Origin: Desulfurivibrio sp044068625
Lineage (GTDB): Bacteria; Desulfobacterota; Desulfobulbia; Desulfobulbales; Desulfurivibrionaceae
NCBI RefSeq assembly: GCF_044068625.1
Contig: NZ_JBIPKH010000015.1
Location: 12,429-76,428 of the forward strand
DNA length: 64,000 nt
Direction of reading: 5' to 3'
Both the position numbers and the translations under genes were made by a program. A model generated the notes under the pieces. That model was not told the origin of the DNA and searched no databases. It saw nothing but the letters and a program-made list of their open reading frames with translations. Position 1 is the stretch's first letter, and each line of letters starts with the position of its first letter. Shown piece after piece: positions 53,165 through 62,193 of the stretch.

Positions 53165-53212
53165 ATCCAGTAAGCGACGGGACTGTTTTAACCATCAAGC
53201 CAAGGAGTTGAA

Positions 53213-54760
53213 ATGACGGCCACCAGGAGAGGGATTGCGGTTCGCTTTATTGTCCGGGTTTCGGGTTTGGCCCTTGGCTTGATGGCCGTCCTGGCGGCGG
53301 TGGCCATCTATACCGCCCACCAGTCCCAGAGCCTCCAGGCGGAAAGATTTGTTGGGCAATTGCAGCTGGAGCAGGCCGCCCAGGAGGAGCTGCTGGCCGG
53401 GATGCTGCGCCGGAAGGGGGAATCGATTGCCGCATTGCTGGCCCAGTCGGGAGCGGCCCTGGTGGTCAGTTATGATTTTGACACCATGGCCAACCTGGCC
53501 CGGGATGCCGGGAAAGATCAGGATATTGTGGCGGTGGTTTTTTACGATCCCGAGCGGCGGGTGATGGCCGAGGCCAAGGGGCAGGGCCAGGCCTGGGAGA
53601 CCGTGAGCCAGAATATCGTCCTCAATGAGCAGCTGCTGGGTGCCGTTGAGGTCGGTCTTAGTTTTGCCGGAGTGGAGCGCAACTCCCGGGAGGTTTCCCG
53701 GCGGATCGACGAGCAGGTCCAGGTAACCCAGCGGGAGCTGGAGGAGGCTTCCCGGCGGCTGGGGGGAGCTATCCTGTTGGCCATCGTCGTGGTCCTGTTG
53801 GCCCTCTGCGGCGTGGTTTACTGGTGTCTGGCCCGTTTTGTCATCACCCCGGTGGGAGGGATTATCCATGGGCTCAACGACGGGGCGGCCCAGGTTGCCG
53901 ACTCGGCGGGGCACGTGGCGGCCGGAGGTCAGGATCTGGCGGACGGGGCCTCGCAACAGGCGGCTTCCCTGGAGGAAACTTCCGCCTCCCTGGAAGAGAT
54001 CTCGGCGATGACCAGCCAGAACGCCGAGAATGCCGGCAGCGCCGACAACCTGATGCGGGAGGCCGGTGGCCTGGTCCAGCGGGCCGCCGCCACCATGACT
54101 GAACTGACCGCCTCCATGCAGGCCATTACCCGGGCCAGCGAGGAAACTTCTAAGATCATCAAGACCATCGATGGCATCGCCTTTCAGACCAACCTGCTGG
54201 CCCTGAACGCGGCGGTGGAAGCGGCCCGGGCCGGTGAGGCCGGAGCCGGGTTCGCGGTGGTGGCCGACGAGGTCCGCAACCTGGCCATGCGGGCCGCCGA
54301 GGCCGCTCGGAGTACGGAAAGCCTGATCGAGGGGACCGTAAAGCGGGTCCAGGAGGGTTCGGAGTTGGTTGGTCAAGCCAATACCGCTTTTGGTGAGGTG
54401 GCCCAGAGTACCAGCCGGGCCGGCACCCTGGTGGGGGAAATTGCCGCCGCTTCCGGCGAGCAGGCGCGGGGACTCAAGCAGTTGAATCAGGCCGTACACG
54501 ATATGGACGCGGTGGTGCAGCGGATCGCCTCCAGCTCCGAGGAGTCGGCGGCGGCGGCCGAGGAGCTGAGCTCCCAGGCGGAGCAGGCCAAATTCTATGT
54601 CGGCGAGTTGGTGTCCCTGATTTACGGCTCGGGGAAAACCGGCGAGATCACCGGTGGTCGGGGTTCTTCCCGGGCGCGGAAGCGGGCCGCGGAGCGCGAA
54701 CTGCTTCCCCCACCCTCGGCGGTCGACCAGCAGGAAGGTGATGAAGAGCGGTGGAGTTGA
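53213..54760 (+). CDS. Methyl-accepting chemotaxis protein
   Basis: 515 residues: membrane helix (about 13-33), a periplasmic domain of roughly 150 residues, second helix (about 187-208), then a cytoplasmic signalling hairpin with IKTIDGIAFQTNLLALNAAVEAARAGE as tip and methylation-type Glu/Gln helices such as QQAASLEETSASLEEISAM on both sides. It transmits attractant or repellent signals to CheA via CheW. A ribosome site AAGGAG precedes the ATG. Being immediately downstream of a PhnD-like protein, it may take its signal from that protein. Confidence 0.93.
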   Translation: MTATRRGIAVRFIVRVSGLALGLMAVLAAVAIYTAHQSQSLQAERFVGQLQLEQAAQEELLAGMLRRKGESIAALLAQSGAALVVSYDFDTMANLARDAGKDQDIVAVVFYDPERRVMAEAKGQGQAWETVSQNIVLNEQLLGAVEVGLSFAGVERNSREVSRRIDEQVQVTQRELEEASRRLGGAILLAIVVVLLALCGVVYWCLARFVITPVGGIIHGLNDGAAQVADSAGHVAAGGQDLADGASQQAASLEETSASLEEISAMTSQNAENAGSADNLMREAGGLVQRAAATMTELTASMQAITRASEETSKIIKTIDGIAFQTNLLALNAAVEAARAGEAGAGFAVVADEVRNLAMRAAEAARSTESLIEGTVKRVQEGSELVGQANTAFGEVAQSTSRAGTLVGEIAAASGEQARGLKQLNQAVHDMDAVVQRIASSSEESAAAAEELSSQAEQAKFYVGELVSLIYGSGKTGEITGGRGSSRARKRAAERELLPPPSAVDQQEGDEERWS

Positions 54761-54769
54761 TTTAACCTC

Positions 54770-55030
54770 TTACTGAATAAATGGCCGGATTATAGAGTAG
54801 ACCCCCTGAACCGAGACCACCGCCAGCAGCGGGGCGATAAAGCCGAAGGTGCGGGTGCCGGAAAGAACTCCATAAGCCAGGCCCAGGATCAAGGCGCCGG
54901 GGGCACCATTGATCTTCAGTTTGCCCAGCAGGCCGCCGCCCGGCAGGGCGCAGCGGTTGAAGCCCGGCATGTCCGCCGCCACCCAAAGCAGAATCAGGCC
55001 AACCAGAATCGTCCCGTAGGACCCCCCACA
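54770..55030 (-). pseudogene. Remnant of a CcdA-like cytochrome c biogenesis membrane protein
   Basis: The minus-strand frame from 55030 reads GTILVGLILLWVAADM, then PGFNRCALPGGGLLGKLKI and LGLAYGVLSGTRTFGFIAPLLAVVSVQG. That is a CcdA-family pattern (in this group TFGFIAP is usually preceded by a Cys, here Arg). A TGA opens the frame and the tail is cut, so the N-terminal and C-terminal helices are missing. CcdA-like genes often sit next to ArsR/permease/thioredoxin sets such as the one that follows, suggesting the cluster once had this fourth member. Confidence 0.65.
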
Positions 55031-55094
55031 TCACCCAGTATCCGCCCCGTAGTGAAATCAGTTGCAATTTTCGCATGAAAAAACTCCCTGGCTG

Positions 55095-55139
55095 TTGACA
55101 AAACCCGTTGCAGGGATCACTATATCGCCATGTAACGAT
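55095..55139 (+). promoter_or_regulatory. Promoter and ArsR operator candidate
   Basis: TTGACA (55095-55100) with CACTAT (55118-55123) at 17-base spacing; an inverted repeat ATCG-N8-CGAT (55124-55139) overlaps the start-site region, as in autorepressed ArsR operons. Confidence 0.6.
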
Positions 55140-55162
55140 TTAACAACAGCGAATAGGGCGAG

Positions 55163-55531
55163 ATGGAAACAAAAAAATTTACCCGGGTGATGAAGGCCCT
55201 CTCCGATCCCAACCGGGTCGCGATCCTCAAGGTCCTGGCCCGCCGTCCCCTCTGCGTCTGTGAGCTGACCGCCCTGCTGGGCCTGGCCCAGTCCACGGTG
55301 TCCAAGCATTTGCGGACTCTGGAGGAAGCCGGTCTGGTGGCCTATGTCAAAGATGGTACCTGGATCAACTATTATCTGGCCGACGGCTCCGACTCCCCCT
55401 ATGCCGCGGCCATGCTCAAAAATTTGGCAGGCTGGCTGGAGAGGGACCCCCGGATCGATGACCTGCTGGCCCGGTTGCCCGGGGTGAATCGGCATGAACT
55501 CTGCTCCGCTGTCTCCCCCCTTAAGGATTGA
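55163..55531 (+). CDS. ArsR-family metal(loid)-responsive repressor
   Basis: 122 residues with a winged helix: MKALSDPNRVAILKVL, CVCEL at 31-35, recognition helix LAQSTVSKHLRTLEEAGLV. The CVCEL pair is the classic thiol site for As(III) or Sb(III) in ArsR. It heads an operon of permease and thioredoxin-like gene (spacing 9 and 36 bases) and should repress it until metalloid binds. Confidence 0.92.
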   Translation: METKKFTRVMKALSDPNRVAILKVLARRPLCVCELTALLGLAQSTVSKHLRTLEEAGLVAYVKDGTWINYYLADGSDSPYAAAMLKNLAGWLERDPRIDDLLARLPGVNRHELCSAVSPLKD

Positions 55532-55540
55532 GGTTGAAAT

Positions 55541-56836
55541 ATGGACTGGCAGCGGGAATGGAAACCATTGGCCCTGATAGTGGTCGTTTTTCTGGCGGTT
55601 TATCACCTGCCGGTGGGAATACCTCGTTTCGACAACGCCATCCAGGAGGCCCTGGAGCTGGTCCGCTGGTATGCTCGGGAGCATGTGCTGCTCTGTCTGA
55701 TTCCCGCCTTCTTCATTGCCGGGGCCATCGCCGTCTTTGTCAGTCAGGCCTCGGTGCTGAAGTACCTGGGGGCCGGGGCCAACAAGGTGCTGGCCTACGG
55801 GGTGGCCTCGGTGTCGGGCACGGTGCTGGCGGTCTGCTCCTGCACCGTCCTGCCCCTTTTTGCCGGGATTTACCGCATGGGGGCCGGTTTGGGGCCGGCG
55901 GCCGCCTTTCTTTACGCCGGCCCCGCCATTAATGTCCTGGCCATTGTGCTGACCGCCCGGGTGCTGGGGGCCGAGATGGGGATCGCGCGGGCGGTGGCGG
56001 CCATTGCTTTCAGCGTGGTAATCGGCCTGGCCATGCACTGGATTTATCGTAAAGAAGAGCGGGAAAAGCAGCTGGCCCAAGCCGCCCAGCCCCAGGAGGA
56101 AAGCAGTCGGCCGCTCTGGCAGAACGCCCTCTTTTTCGGGGCCATGATCGGGATTCTGGTCTTTGCCAATTGGGGCGGGGGCGAAGGGGGCGGCTTCTGG
56201 TCCCTGGTGGCCGTCTACCGCTGGTGGCTCACCGGCCTGTTCGCCCTGCTGCTGGGAATCATGTTGATGTTCTGGTTCGGCTTGCCCAAGGGGCAGGTGC
56301 TGCTGGCGGGGGCGCCGCCCTTGTTGCTGGCGCTCTTTTTTCCCGGTCAGCCCACCCTGGCCTTTATCGCCGGAGTTATCGGCCTGAGCTTGCTGCTCAG
56401 CCGCCGGGAGGATGAAAACGGCACCTGGTTCAAGGAATCCTGGGATTTTGCCAAGCAGATTCTGCCCCTGCTCCTGCTGGGAGTTCTGGTGGCCGGCCTG
56501 CTGCTGGGCCGGCCGGGCCAGGAGGGGTTGATCCCCTCCGAGTGGGTAAGCCGGGCGGTGGGGGCCAACTCCCTGGGGGCCAACTTTTTTGCCTCCCTGG
56601 TGGGAGCCTTCATGTATTTTGCCACCCTCACCGAGATTCCCATTCTCCAGGGTCTGATCGGCAACGGCATGCACAAGGGGCCGGCCCTGGCCCTGCTGTT
56701 GGCCGGTCCGGCCCTGAGCTTACCCAACATGCTGGTGATCCGCAGCCTGATCGGCACCCAGAAAACCGTGATTTTTGTCACCCTGGTGGTGGTCATGGCC
56801 ACCATCAGCGGCCTGCTTTACGGAACATTTTTTTAA
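55541..56836 (+). CDS. Permease of the ArsP/DUF318 family
   Basis: 431 residues with about ten helices. The motif SCTVLPLFAGIYRMGAG followed by FLYAGPAINVLAI identifies the DUF318/ArsP permease family, whose members export trivalent organoarsenicals through a Cys in the first motif. The Cys pair CSC of AVCSCTVLP is present. The ribosome site (GAGGTTGAAAT) and the nine-base gap tie it to arsR. The substrate could be inorganic or methylated arsenic, or another soft metal. Confidence 0.87.
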   Translation: MDWQREWKPLALIVVVFLAVYHLPVGIPRFDNAIQEALELVRWYAREHVLLCLIPAFFIAGAIAVFVSQASVLKYLGAGANKVLAYGVASVSGTVLAVCSCTVLPLFAGIYRMGAGLGPAAAFLYAGPAINVLAIVLTARVLGAEMGIARAVAAIAFSVVIGLAMHWIYRKEEREKQLAQAAQPQEESSRPLWQNALFFGAMIGILVFANWGGGEGGGFWSLVAVYRWWLTGLFALLLGIMLMFWFGLPKGQVLLAGAPPLLLALFFPGQPTLAFIAGVIGLSLLLSRREDENGTWFKESWDFAKQILPLLLLGVLVAGLLLGRPGQEGLIPSEWVSRAVGANSLGANFFASLVGAFMYFATLTEIPILQGLIGNGMHKGPALALLLAGPALSLPNMLVIRSLIGTQKTVIFVTLVVVMATISGLLYGTFF

Positions 56837-56872
56837 TCAAAAGACCAGGCTTAACCAAAAGGAGGAACGATC

Positions 56873-57106
56873 ATGGAAATCAAGGTTTGCGGCCCCGGTT
56901 GCGCCAAGTGTCATGAAACCGAAAGAGTGGTCCGGGAGGCCCTGGTTGAGGCCGGAGTCACCGCCCGGGTGGTCAAGGTCAGCGACTTCAACGAGATTGC
57001 CAAACTGGGGGTTTTTACCACCCCGGCGGTGGTGATCGATGGTCAGATTAAATGTTCCGGCAAAACCCCCACTAAAAAGGAGGTTCTGGCCTGGATCGGG
57101 GGATAG
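56873..57106 (+). CDS. Small redox-active thioredoxin-like protein
   Basis: 77 residues of the redox-active disulphide protein 2 family: MEIKVCGPGCAKCHETERVV with C10 and C13 as the CxxC pair (plus C6), then TTPAVVIDG. Such proteins accompany ArsR/permease operons in anaerobes and probably deliver electrons or pass metalloid to the permease. A strong AAAGGAGG precedes the ATG. Confidence 0.9.
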   Translation: MEIKVCGPGCAKCHETERVVREALVEAGVTARVVKVSDFNEIAKLGVFTTPAVVIDGQIKCSGKTPTKKEVLAWIGG

Positions 57107-57211
57107 GGGGCTAAAGGAGTGAAATTATACCTTCCCAATCATCAGTTTTGTGGATAATAAGGGTTATCATGGCCAAGAGATTATTTCCCGTTACATGGTG
57201 GGCCCTTTTTG

Positions 57212-58459
57212 ATGAACCCTGCGTCGTCCGAGATATTTGTTGCCCGGCAGCCGATCTTTAAGCGCAACAAGGAGGTGTTTGCCTATGAACTGCTTTTCCG
57301 CAGCAGCCTGGCCAACTTCTTCGATCCGAGCCAGGCGGGTGGTGAGCAGGCCACTTCCAGGGTAATCACCAGCAGTTTTTTGCTCATCGGTCTTCCCCGG
57401 CTGGCCGGGGGGAAAAAGGTTTTTGTCAACTTCACCGAGGATCTGCTGCTCCGGGGCTTTCCCACCTTGTTTCCCCGGCAGGAGATCGTGGTGGAGATCC
57501 TGGAGGATGTCCGGGTCTCCCGCGAAGTGGTGGCGGCCTGTGAGGCCCTGGCGCGGCGGGGTTATGTCATGGCCCTGGATGACTTCCTTTTCGGTAAAAA
57601 ACTGCTGCCCCTGGTCGGCCTGGCCCGGATCATCAAATTTGATATTCGGCAATTGAGCCGGGAGGAGCTGGCCCGCCAGGTCGCTGTTGTCCTGGGCCAC
57701 AACCCCAAGCTTAAGCTGCTGGCCGAAAAGGTCGAAACCGACCAGGAGTTCGATTACTGTAAAAAGCTGGGTTTCAGTCTGTTTCAGGGTTATTTTTTTA
57801 GTCGACCGAAGATTGTTTCCGGGCGGGATATCGCGGGGTCCAAACTTCATTATCTCCAGATTCTGCGGCTGATCCAGGATGAGAACTACAACTTTGAGCA
57901 ACTGGCGGAGATTATCACCCGTGACGCCTCCCTGGCCTACAAATTGCTGAAGTATGTCAACTCGGCCTATTTCGCCCGGGCCCGGGAGATCAGCGCGATC
58001 AAGGGGGCGGTGATTATGCTGGGAGAGAATAATCTTCGCCAGTGGCTGTCGCTGATGATGCTCTCCTACATCGCCGACGACAAGCCCACCGAATTGCTGC
58101 GCCAGACCATCATCCGAGGCAGCTTATGTGAACAGATCGCCGGGCTGATCTCCCCCAGCTCCGCCGATTCCGGCCCCTTCCATACCGCCGGCATGTTTTC
58201 CCTGCTGCCGGCCATGCTGGACAAAAGCATGGCGGATATCCTGACGGAGATCTCCCTGGCTGCGGAAGTGGTGGACGCGCTCCTTGACCGGGGGGAGGGG
58301 GTGGTCACCCTGGCCTTGCGGCTGGTGATCGCCTATGAGAAGGGGGAGTGGCAAATGGCGGAGGAGATCTCCCGGTTGCTCCGGGTCGACTTTGCCGCCC
58401 TGCCTCCCCTTTTTGAGCGCTCCCTTGATCTGCTGGAGGCTTTTGACCTCTCCTCCTGA
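57212..58459 (+). CDS. EAL-HDOD (YuxH-type) signalling protein
   Basis: 415 residues: a reduced EAL-like half (EIFVARQPIFKRNKEVFAYELLFR, VNFTEDLLLRG, VVEILEDV, MALDDFLFGK) and an HDOD half (LAEIITRDASLAYKLLKYVNSAYF, AVIMLGENNLRQWLSLMML). The EAL catalytic residues are not complete (no EAL triplet, DDF lacking the usual acidic partner), so it should bind rather than cleave c-di-GMP, or do neither. ATG 57212 is used; the TTG before it would add one residue. It is a single gene, terminated before the convergent NrfD gene. Confidence 0.9.
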   Translation: MNPASSEIFVARQPIFKRNKEVFAYELLFRSSLANFFDPSQAGGEQATSRVITSSFLLIGLPRLAGGKKVFVNFTEDLLLRGFPTLFPRQEIVVEILEDVRVSREVVAACEALARRGYVMALDDFLFGKKLLPLVGLARIIKFDIRQLSREELARQVAVVLGHNPKLKLLAEKVETDQEFDYCKKLGFSLFQGYFFSRPKIVSGRDIAGSKLHYLQILRLIQDENYNFEQLAEIITRDASLAYKLLKYVNSAYFARAREISAIKGAVIMLGENNLRQWLSLMMLSYIADDKPTELLRQTIIRGSLCEQIAGLISPSSADSGPFHTAGMFSLLPAMLDKSMADILTEISLAAEVVDALLDRGEGVVTLALRLVIAYEKGEWQMAEEISRLLRVDFAALPPLFERSLDLLEAFDLSS

Positions 58460-58480
58460 AGCGACACCGTTTTCGGCTGG

Positions 58481-59737
58481 TTAATTTGGCGGGTCGAGGG
58501 CCGGCACCACCTTGTTGAGGGCCCAGAAGAGAACAAAGGGCGTAATCGCCACCAGCAGGGCGCCCAACAAACCCTCCCGGAAGGTTTCCAGGTTGTGGGG
58601 GATGATCGGCAGCTGGTAATGCATGTAACCCGCAAAGGAGAGGGAGAAGGCCTGGCCGCCGATCACCACGTTCCAGCGCATCATGAAGACCCCGAAGAGG
58701 ATGAGGATCAGGGCCAGGGTCAGCCGGCGCAGAGTCAGGCGGGGCAGGAGGAGCAGGAGCAGGGGGAGCAGGTTGCCCAGTCCGAACTGGAGCACGAAGA
58801 TATGGACAAAATCCTTGCCGTACATCACCGAACGTAGAATTTCCCAGGACTTCATCGCGGTATAGCCCCGGAAGATAAGATCCAGCAGTTCCAGCACCAC
58901 GGCGGCCACCAGAAAGCCCAGCAGATATTTGGAGGTTTTGCTCATCACCTCCAGCTGCTCCCCGCTGATGGCTTGGACGCTTTGATCCCCCCGGCCTCGA
59001 CTCAGGATGGCGCGAAATTTTTTCCACTGCATGATGGCGATATAGGTCAGCAGGCAGAGGGCGATGCCGGAAACCACCGCCGACATGATGAAGATTACCG
59101 GCATCAGGGGTGACATCCAGAGGGCGTTGGCCTTGACCGAGCCGAAAATGAAGCCGGCGTAGCCATGGAGAAAGCAGGCCACCGGAATGCCGGCGGCGGC
59201 CAGAATCCAGACCGCCTTGCGGTCCTTGGCCAGGGCGGTTTCGCTGAGATCGTACGCCCCCAGGGTCAGGAGCCGGTAAAGGGCCAGCTTCATCCGGCCG
59301 GCCGGATCTTGCCGCTGGGCCAGGGCCACGGTCTGCTCGACGAAATAGCGGCGATAGACGAACCAGATCTCGGTGATGACAATGGCCCCATAGGTTGAAA
59401 AAACGATGCCGAAGGCGGCGATCGCCGAGGTGAAATGGGGAGTGAACATGACGTTCAGGGCCCGCAGTGGGTGTTGGAGATGCATCAGGAGCGGCATCAT
59501 CGCCACCGGCAGCAGGGCCAGGGAAAAAATCAGTGAAAAACGGGCCATATCCTTCAGGTCTTTCTGGTTGAAGACATGGTACAGGGAGGAGAGGACGAAG
59601 GCCCCGGCCACCAGCCCGGTCATGTAAGGGTACATGACGATCTGGATGCTCCAGTAGATGAACTCGTTGGGGTAGACGAACAGCTCCTTCACCGTCCACT
59701 CGTAGCCATGTACCTGGTCGGGCAACCCTGCGATCAT
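58481..59737 (-). CDS. nrfD: NrfD/PsrC-family quinone-interacting membrane protein
   Basis: 418 residues with about ten membrane helices, the NrfD/PsrC fold: VKELFVYPNEFIYWSIQIVMYPYMTGLVAGAFV at the front and GFIFGSVKANALW in the middle. It exchanges electrons with the menaquinone pool for the Fe-S protein encoded just upstream (4 bases away, ribosome site GAGGTGA in the overlap). It is the last gene of the redox module. The exact type (DsrP-, NrfD- or QrcD-like) cannot be settled. Confidence 0.88.
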   Translation of the reverse strand: MIAGLPDQVHGYEWTVKELFVYPNEFIYWSIQIVMYPYMTGLVAGAFVLSSLYHVFNQKDLKDMARFSLIFSLALLPVAMMPLLMHLQHPLRALNVMFTPHFTSAIAAFGIVFSTYGAIVITEIWFVYRRYFVEQTVALAQRQDPAGRMKLALYRLLTLGAYDLSETALAKDRKAVWILAAAGIPVACFLHGYAGFIFGSVKANALWMSPLMPVIFIMSAVVSGIALCLLTYIAIMQWKKFRAILSRGRGDQSVQAISGEQLEVMSKTSKYLLGFLVAAVVLELLDLIFRGYTAMKSWEILRSVMYGKDFVHIFVLQFGLGNLLPLLLLLLPRLTLRRLTLALILILFGVFMMRWNVVIGGQAFSLSFAGYMHYQLPIIPHNLETFREGLLGALLVAITPFVLFWALNKVVPALDPPN

Positions 59738-59741
59738 CTTA

Positions 59742-60512
59742 TCACCTCACTGCCATGTCCAGGCCCAGATAGAAGGCCTGCGGTCTGGTGCCGTATTCAT
59801 CCTTGAGCACCGCCACCCGTTCGGTCAGCACCGCTTTGGTCACCGGATCGTCGGGATCCTTCAGGTTGCCGAGCTGCCGGGCTCCGAAGGGGCAGGCCAG
59901 CACGCAAGCCGCGCTTAGCTGCCGGTGGATGCGGTGGTAGCAGAAGTTGCACTTTTCCGCGACCTTGTGTACGGGGTGGAAAAAGCGAACCCCGTAAGGA
60001 CAGGCCATCACGCAGTAGCCGCAGCCGATGCACCAGGAGCGGTCCACCAGCACCACGCCATCGGGGGCTTTGTAGGTTGCCCCCACCGGACAGACCTGGA
60101 CACAGGAGGGATTTTCGCACTGGTTGCAAAGCTTGGGCACGAAAAAGGCCTTGCTGATCGTCGCCGGCTGAATCTCCCGCCCCCGGATCCTGGGGTCGGT
60201 AAAACCGTCCCGGGCCGCCAGCGGGCTGTCAATATGGACCTCCCCGTCCCGGGTAACCACATACCGCTCCACCCAGGTTCGGCTGACCGGGGCATCATAG
60301 GGAATCTCATTCTCCTGCTTGCAGGCTTTAACGCACAGGCCGCACCCCACGCATTTGCGGGTATCCACCAGAAAGCCCCAGCGGATGGCGGGGTCGGCGG
60401 TCAGGGCTCGGGCATCGACCGGACTCAGAAAGCGGAAGGCGGTCAGCGGCAGGCCTGCCGCCACCACCCCCTTGAGCGCGGTTTTGAGCAAGGCTCGGCG
60501 CGAACATCTCAT
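59742..60512 (-). CDS. Tat-exported four-cluster ferredoxin (NrfC/DsrO-like)
   Basis: 256 residues with a twin-arginine signal (MRCSRRALLKTALKGVVAAGLP) and 16 Cys in four sets, among them C54/57/60/64, C129/132/137/141, C161/164/167/171 and C188/191/203/207, for four [4Fe-4S] clusters. It transfers electrons between the periplasmic cytochrome and the membrane NrfD. The ATG at 60512 overlaps the cytochrome stop by four bases. Other in-frame upstream readings are shadows over the cytochrome gene. Confidence 0.92.
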   Translation of the reverse strand: MRCSRRALLKTALKGVVAAGLPLTAFRFLSPVDARALTADPAIRWGFLVDTRKCVGCGLCVKACKQENEIPYDAPVSRTWVERYVVTRDGEVHIDSPLAARDGFTDPRIRGREIQPATISKAFFVPKLCNQCENPSCVQVCPVGATYKAPDGVVLVDRSWCIGCGYCVMACPYGVRFFHPVHKVAEKCNFCYHRIHRQLSAACVLACPFGARQLGNLKDPDDPVTKAVLTERVAVLKDEYGTRPQAFYLGLDMAVR

Positions 60513-60991
60513 CGCGACACCTCCGGGCTCGATTGATGGGGATTGTGGGGATTGTGGCAGAGCACGCACTCCCGACCGGGATGGTGCCGGGCCGATTCGA
60601 TTGCCGCGATCTGGCGGCGACCGCTGTCGGGCGTAGTCAGGGCGGCATGGCAGCGCAAACACAACCCCCGGCCCCGGTCGATGGCCAGGCGGGGCGGGTC
60701 CTGGGGATGATCGATGGCCGGTCCGTGACAGTTTTCACACTGGATCGGGGCGTGGGGAGAGCTCCTGTTTAAGGCGGCCTGTTCGGTGTGGCAGAGGTTG
60801 CAATAATCGCTCCCCCGGTATTTTGCCGGGAACTCCCGCCACTCGGCCACGTTGGCTTGCCGGTAAAAGCCGTAGGTGAAGTTTTCGCCATGGACCCCGA
60901 AGTCGGCGGGAACCATGAATTGGCGAACCACCAGCAGCAGGGCCACCAGGACCAGGACCACCCAAAGGGGTCTCCAGAGATGACTTTTCAT
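60509..60991 (-). CDS. Membrane-anchored tetraheme cytochrome c
   Basis: 160 residues: N-terminal hydrophobic anchor (WVVLVLVALLLVVRQFMV), then four CxxCH haem sites, CNLCH 64-68, CENCH 85-89, CLRCH 111-115, CVLCH 142-146. His in SSPHAP, IDHP, HNPHNPH and similar segments are candidate distal ligands. It is the first gene of the three-gene module with Fe-S protein and NrfD. No catalytic (molybdopterin or reductase) subunit is encoded, so the module probably links quinones to a separate partner or to extracellular acceptors. Confidence 0.92.
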   Translation of the reverse strand: MKSHLWRPLWVVLVLVALLLVVRQFMVPADFGVHGENFTYGFYRQANVAEWREFPAKYRGSDYCNLCHTEQAALNRSSPHAPIQCENCHGPAIDHPQDPPRLAIDRGRGLCLRCHAALTTPDSGRRQIAAIESARHHPGRECVLCHNPHNPHQSSPEVSR

Positions 60992-61111
60992 AGATTCTCC
61001 CCGGTGATGTTTGGGGCCAAGAAGGGGGCGGCGGGAGCCGTCGGGGCCCCGCCATCAGCGACGGGGGATGCCGGTCGCTGGGTCGAAGTTCCCTCCTGGC
61101 CTGAGCCATTC

Positions 61112-61136
61112 TGGCACAAAATTCAGCCTGATGCCA
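61112..61136. promoter_or_regulatory. Possible LuxR-type operator upstream of the cytochrome operon
   Basis: A dyad TGGCA-N15-TGCCA lies about 120 bases upstream of the cytochrome start and downstream of the LuxR-type gene. The arms are only five bases, so it is a weak call. Confidence 0.25.
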
Positions 61137-61250
61137 CAATTTTATCTGCGACAATGTGTCATCAGGGCGGCTCGGGCATCCCCGGGGGAGGGAGGGGGCG
61201 ATGGCGGGTGAAGGTTTCCGGCCCGTGGCTCCAGTTGTCGCCGGTGGGGG

Positions 61251-62009
61251 TCAGGAGAAAGCCACCAGGCCCAGTTCCAGAGCGATGGCCACCGCGTGGG
61301 CCCTGGTGTCGGCATTGAGCTTATGGAGAATATTGCTGGTGTGAAATTTCACGGTGCGCTCGCTGATGTTGAGAATCACCGAGATCTCCCAGCCGCTCTT
61401 GCCCTGGGCCAGCCACTGGAGGATCTCCCTTTCCCGCGGGGTGACGGCGGGGGAGGTTCTCGCCGGGGGATCCCCCAGCCGGCGCAACACCTCATGGAAA
61501 TGGGGGGCGACCAGGCGGAGGATCTCTTCGCTGCGTTGGCTGCGCTCCAGGCCGTGATAGCAGAAAAAACTGCCGCTGGCGCCGTCCCGGCTTTTGACCC
61601 CATGACCATAGCCGCAGCCGCTGCGGGCCCGGGCAAAGCCGTAATCCTCGGCCAGGGAAAGGATTTCATGGGTGGCGGGGGAGAGGGGGCAGCGCTCAAA
61701 GGTGTCGGCCCAGTACTGCAAGCGGAAGGTCCTGAAGTTTTCGACCACGATGGGGTCCCGCAGCACCAGTTGCCGCCGGGTCAGCTCGCCCAGGTATTCA
61801 GCGGGATAGTCCAGGTTGACTACCCGCAACTCGGCAAACCGGTTCTGATCCATCCTGGCGATGCAGGAGAGTCCGGCCTGGCAGTGGAGTAAAGAGCTCA
61901 GGCGGGCCATGAGGAGCCTGAGCTGCCCCTCCGCAGAGCAGGTCAGGCTGGCATGGATGATCTCCAGGAGCGCGACGGCGTCCCGCCGCGAAAGGAACCT
62001 GATTCGCAT
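61251..62009 (-). CDS. LuxR-family regulator with N-terminal sensory domain
   Basis: 252 residues: an N-terminal domain of about 180 residues, partly resembling the autoinducer-binding fold (QYWADTFERCPLSP, GFARARSGCGYGHGVKS), and a GerE HTH (LTPREREILQWLAQGKSGWEISVILNISERTVKFHTSNIL-type). The start at 62009 has a GGAGGGGAG ribosome site. No LuxI gene is near, so it would be a solo. It is directly upstream of, and co-oriented with, the cytochrome operon, which it may control. The classic acyl-homoserine-lactone residues cannot be verified by eye. Confidence 0.86.
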   Translation of the reverse strand: MRIRFLSRRDAVALLEIIHASLTCSAEGQLRLLMARLSSLLHCQAGLSCIARMDQNRFAELRVVNLDYPAEYLGELTRRQLVLRDPIVVENFRTFRLQYWADTFERCPLSPATHEILSLAEDYGFARARSGCGYGHGVKSRDGASGSFFCYHGLERSQRSEEILRLVAPHFHEVLRRLGDPPARTSPAVTPREREILQWLAQGKSGWEISVILNISERTVKFHTSNILHKLNADTRAHAVAIALELGLVAFS

Positions 62010-62193
62010 ATCTCCCCTCCATTGCCCGGGTGGCAAGTTCCCGGCCCCAAGGGCTATATAAACGCTCTTGGGGAGAAAAGTCCAAATCTTTTCTTTGCCC
62101 GGTCAGGGTCGATATTTGCCAGCGGTTCGCGGCGCAGGGGGCCCTCCTCCCCCCAGGATAAAAAATCCGGGGGAGGAGGAGGGGCTGAGGTTG

